From Halolamina sp. CBA1230 (lineage in GTDB: Archaea; Halobacteriota; Halobacteria; Halobacteriales; Haloferacaceae): 64,000 bases of DNA. The stretch is from assembly GCF_002025255.2 (NCBI RefSeq), contig NZ_CP054587.1, positions 1 to 64,000 on the forward strand, given 5' to 3'. A program made the translations under genes and the position numbers. Below are positions 61,921-64,000 of the stretch, in pieces (position 1 is the first letter of the stretch; each line of letters begins with the position of its first letter). The notes beneath the pieces were generated by a model, which saw only the letters and a program-made list of their open reading frames with translations, was not told where the DNA came from and did not search any database.

Positions 61921-63033
61921 ATGGGACTCGAGGAGGAGATCGAGGAACTCCGCGAGGAGATCGCCGAGACGCCCTACAACAAGTCCACCGAGAGCCACAT
62001 CGGGCGGCTGAAAGCGAAGCTCGCGGAGAAGAAGGAGAAGCTGGAGAACCAGTCCTCCTCCGGCGGCGGCCACGGCTACGCCGTCGAGAAAACCGGCGAC
62101 GCGACGGTCGCGCTGGTCGGGTTCCCCAGCGTCGGCAAGTCGACGCTGATCAACGCGCTCACCAACGCCGAGAGCGAGACCGGCGAGTACGAGTTCACCA
62201 CGCTCGACGTCAACCCCGGGATGCTCAAGCATCGCGGCGCGAACATCCAGATCCTCGACGTGCCGGGGCTGATCGAGGGCGCCGCCAGCGGCCGCGGCGG
62301 CGGGCAGGAGGTGCTCTCGGTCGTCCGGACTGCGGACCTGGTGGTGTTCATGCTCTCGGTGTTCGAGATCGACCAGTACGAGCGGCTGGCCCACGAGCTC
62401 TACGAGAACAAGATCCGGCTGGACACCGAGCCGGCGAGTGTCTCGATCAGTAAGGGCCACACCGGCGGGCTGCAGGTCACCCTCAGCGACTCGGTGTCGA
62501 TGGACAAGGAGACGATCAAGGACGTGCTGCGCGAGCACGGCTACGTCAACGCCGAGGTGACCGTCCGCGGCGACCCCTCCATCGACGAACTGATCGACGC
62601 GATCATGGACAACCGCGTCTACCTCCCGTCGATCGTCACGGTCAACAAAGCCGACCTGATCGATCAGGACTACCTCCCGACGGTGAAGGAGAACCTCCGG
62701 AGCCACGACATCGACCCCGAGGAGGCGATCTTCATCTCCGCCGAGGAGGAGCGCGGGCTCGACGGGCTGAAAGAACGCATCTGGGAGGAGCTGGGCCTGA
62801 TCCGGGTGTACATGGACAAGCCCGGCCGCGGCGTCGACTACGAGGAGCCGCTCGTTTTGCCGCCGGAGTCGACCGTCGAGGACGCCTGCCTCGACATCGG
62901 CGGCGACGAGTTCCTCGATCGCTTCCGGTTCGGACGGGTGAGCGGGCCGTCCGCGAAACACGACGACCAGCAGGTGGGGAAGGACCACGAGCTGGCGGAC
63001 GAGGACGAACTGCGGATTATTACTCGGAAGTAG
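61921..63033 (+). CDS. DRG/OBG-family GTPase with TGS domain
   Basis: This 370-residue ribosome-associated GTPase has an N-terminal helix-turn-helix-like coiled segment (1-45), a G domain with P-loop GFPSVGKST (67-75), DVPGLIEGAASGRGGG (G3) and NKADLID (G4), and a C-terminal TGS domain (about 290-368) with GRGVDYEEPLVLPP and DACLDIGGDEF. It is conserved across archaea and eukaryotes. The start follows a ctttaacg box by about 30 bp. Confidence 0.95.
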   Translation: MGLEEEIEELREEIAETPYNKSTESHIGRLKAKLAEKKEKLENQSSSGGGHGYAVEKTGDATVALVGFPSVGKSTLINALTNAESETGEYEFTTLDVNPGMLKHRGANIQILDVPGLIEGAASGRGGGQEVLSVVRTADLVVFMLSVFEIDQYERLAHELYENKIRLDTEPASVSISKGHTGGLQVTLSDSVSMDKETIKDVLREHGYVNAEVTVRGDPSIDELIDAIMDNRVYLPSIVTVNKADLIDQDYLPTVKENLRSHDIDPEEAIFISAEEERGLDGLKERIWEELGLIRVYMDKPGRGVDYEEPLVLPPESTVEDACLDIGGDEFLDRFRFGRVSGPSAKHDDQQVGKDHELADEDELRIITRK

Positions 63034-63072
63034 TCGTTTTACTGGAACCGCGAACAGCAATAGCGGCTGGAT

Positions 63073-63545
63073 CGTCGACCACTGAGACGGCAACCGCGAC
63101 AGCGACGGTATCTCGAAGCATGTCCACTTGTGACCGCAGTGCGCCGGACACGAGGTCCGTCATCAGAAATCAAAGATTTCTGATTGGCAGACGAGAATCT
63201 TCGATTCTCGTCGACGGCGCTGGATGGAGTCCCCACCCCTCCCCCCGCGGGCGCGACCGTCGCGCCCGCGAGGCGTCCACCGCGACCGCACCGCTGTGGC
63301 TGTCGGCGCGAAGCGTCGGCGCCTCCGGGCGCCGACCGAGCGCGAGGTCCTCGCGAGTGAAACGAGCGAGGGCACGAGGGAGCTTCGCTCCCTCGGAGGA
63401 CGAACGAGCGAAGTTCTCGTGAACGAAGTGAACGAGAGCACGGCAGAGCTTCGCTCTGCCGGAGCGAGTGAGTCGGCTGGGGAGGTCTGTGGGCTGTGCG
63501 GGGCGGTTGCGGTCACCAGTGGTCATGCTCACTCCGCGGTACTGT
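63073..63545. repeat. Foldback repeat element, copy 3 (longest)
   Basis: Left end 63073-63097, inner terminal repeats CCACTTGTGACCGCAGTG (about 63123-63140) and GCGGTCACCAGTGGTC (about 63509-63524) are almost perfectly complementary. The common slot hairpin is at 63248-63268 (arm CGGGCGCGA, loop CCG). Extra 9-3-9 hairpins are 63163-63183 (arm TCAGAAATC), 63191-63211 (10-bp arm GACGAGAATC with loop TTC), 63375-63395 (arm CGAGGGAGC) and 63441-63461 (arm CGGCAGAGC). It contains the TTGGCAG spacer (63184-63190) seen at 1497. There is no coding gene. Confidence 0.88.
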
Positions 63546-63640
63546 TCGCGGTCGAAATAGCGATTTCTGCGGTGGCGTTCACAGTCGAAACAGCGATCTC
63601 CTCGGTCGCGTTCGCGGTCGGGCTATCGATCTCGTTTCAA
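63544..63640. repeat. Three tandem 33-bp imperfect repeats
   Basis: Units begin at 63544, 63577 and 63610 with exact 33-bp spacing, sharing gttc-c-gtcg and gcgat-tc. In one frame they read as an 11-residue hydrophobic repeat (such as FAVEIAISAVA), but no start codon or complete gene supports coding. They adjoin the right end of foldback copy 3. Confidence 0.65.
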
Positions 63641-63754
63641 CATCGCGCATGCCCACGCGAGCAAGAGACAAAACCCCCGACTAAACCCCTCGATTCGACA
63701 ACCCACCACCGGCTTCGGTACGCTTTTCGCTCCCACGAACCAAACCCCGCCCGT

Positions 63755-64000
63755 ATGAGCCACGAACTTGACCACGTGATGATGCGGGTCGAGGACCTCG
63801 ACGAGTCGCTCGACTGGTACACCACCCATCTCGACTACGAGGAGAAGGGGCGCTGGGAGGCCGACACGTTCACGAACGTCTTCCTCGGGCCCGGGGATGT
63901 CCACGACGACGGCGCGCTGCTCGAGCTCACCTACAACCACGACGGGCGCTCCTACGACATGGGCGACGCGTGGGGCCACATCGCCGTCCGCGTCGAGGAC
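63755..64000 (+). CDS. Glyoxalase I (lactoylglutathione lyase-like), 5' part
   Basis: The gene runs off the window after 82 residues. It begins SHELDHVMMRVEDLDESLDWY, then FTNVFLGPGD, ALLELTYNHDGRSYDMGDAWGHIAVRV, the VOC-fold signature of glyoxalase I: His6, Glu in LLELTYN and His in GHIAVRV are expected metal ligands. It should isomerise a thiohemiacetal of methylglyoxal; the haloarchaeal thiol would not be glutathione. Confidence 0.85.
   Translation, partial: MSHELDHVMMRVEDLDESLDWYTTHLDYEEKGRWEADTFTNVFLGPGDVHDDGALLELTYNHDGRSYDMGDAWGHIAVRVED

Overview
The window is chromosomal DNA of a halophilic archaeon (class Halobacteria); I cannot place the genus. The evidence is very high GC, strongly acidic proteins, leaderless genes with TATA-like boxes about 25-32 bp before the start codon, and a haloarchaeal gene set: glycerol-1-phosphate dehydrogenase, a geranylgeranyl-lipid reductase, halocyanins, a Bat-like regulator, amphi-Trp and DUF5789 proteins, KorAB, and the aCPSF1 termination nuclease.

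Layout. 1-4085: end of a membrane protein, archaeal lipid gene egsA, a hairpin-rich gap, a HIT protein, a DUF420 membrane protein, endonuclease III and a tiny acidic protein. 4098-9561: a respiratory cluster with a membrane-anchored halocyanin, split b-type cytochrome (N- and C-terminal parts) and six small partner proteins. 9610-17383: NAD-kinase-like protein, M28 peptidase, regulator, amphi-Trp, J-domain protein, S9 peptidase, PNPOx-like flavoprotein and DUF4013. 17384-18569: a lower-GC orphan membrane gene. 18682-24711: RDD protein, rubrerythrin-like zinc protein, B12-binding subunit of methylmalonyl-CoA mutase with its GTPase MeaB, epimerase, CinA-like protein, guanidinium-type SMR exporter and alcohol dehydrogenase. 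24886-39671: ProRS, NUDIX, aCPSF1, lipoprotein, an Nth paralogue, DUF371, coiled-coil protein, S49 protease, DUF373, aldo/keto reductase, M42 peptidase, small proteins and a glycosyltransferase. 39673-45804: second halocyanin, ferredoxin-reductase-like protein, KorAB, lipid reductase and a zinc ribbon protein. 45805-54669: flavoprotein, two regulators, methylmalonyl-CoA mutase large subunit, acetyl-CoA synthetase, HEAT protein and an iron-type operon behind a DtxR-like box. 54727-64000: acyl-CoA ligase, MFS, YeiH exporter with a 36-residue leader-gene protein, GNAT, 7TM histidine kinase, DRG GTPase and the start of a glyoxalase I.

Metabolically, the mutase subunits, MeaB, acetyl-CoA synthetase, acyl-CoA ligase and KorAB fit aerobic use of organic acids and amino acids, with electrons going to ferredoxin and then to the halocyanin/cytochrome b chain.

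The most unusual content is between genes. A foldback repeat occurs in three full copies (10418-10740, 21068-21450, 63073-63545) plus one solo end (40484-40508). It has imperfect terminal inverted repeats, fixed conserved blocks, and a slot whose 21-bp hairpin changes sequence between copies while keeping perfect pairing. The same 9-3-9 hairpin format forms an array at 1421-1524 and shares an exact 7-bp spacer (TTGGCAG) with the copy at 63 kb. Separate tandem arrays of about 71-73-bp palindromic modules lie at 38174, 40591 and 61660. These look like a modular, non-coding palindrome system of unknown function and are the best candidate here for something undescribed.
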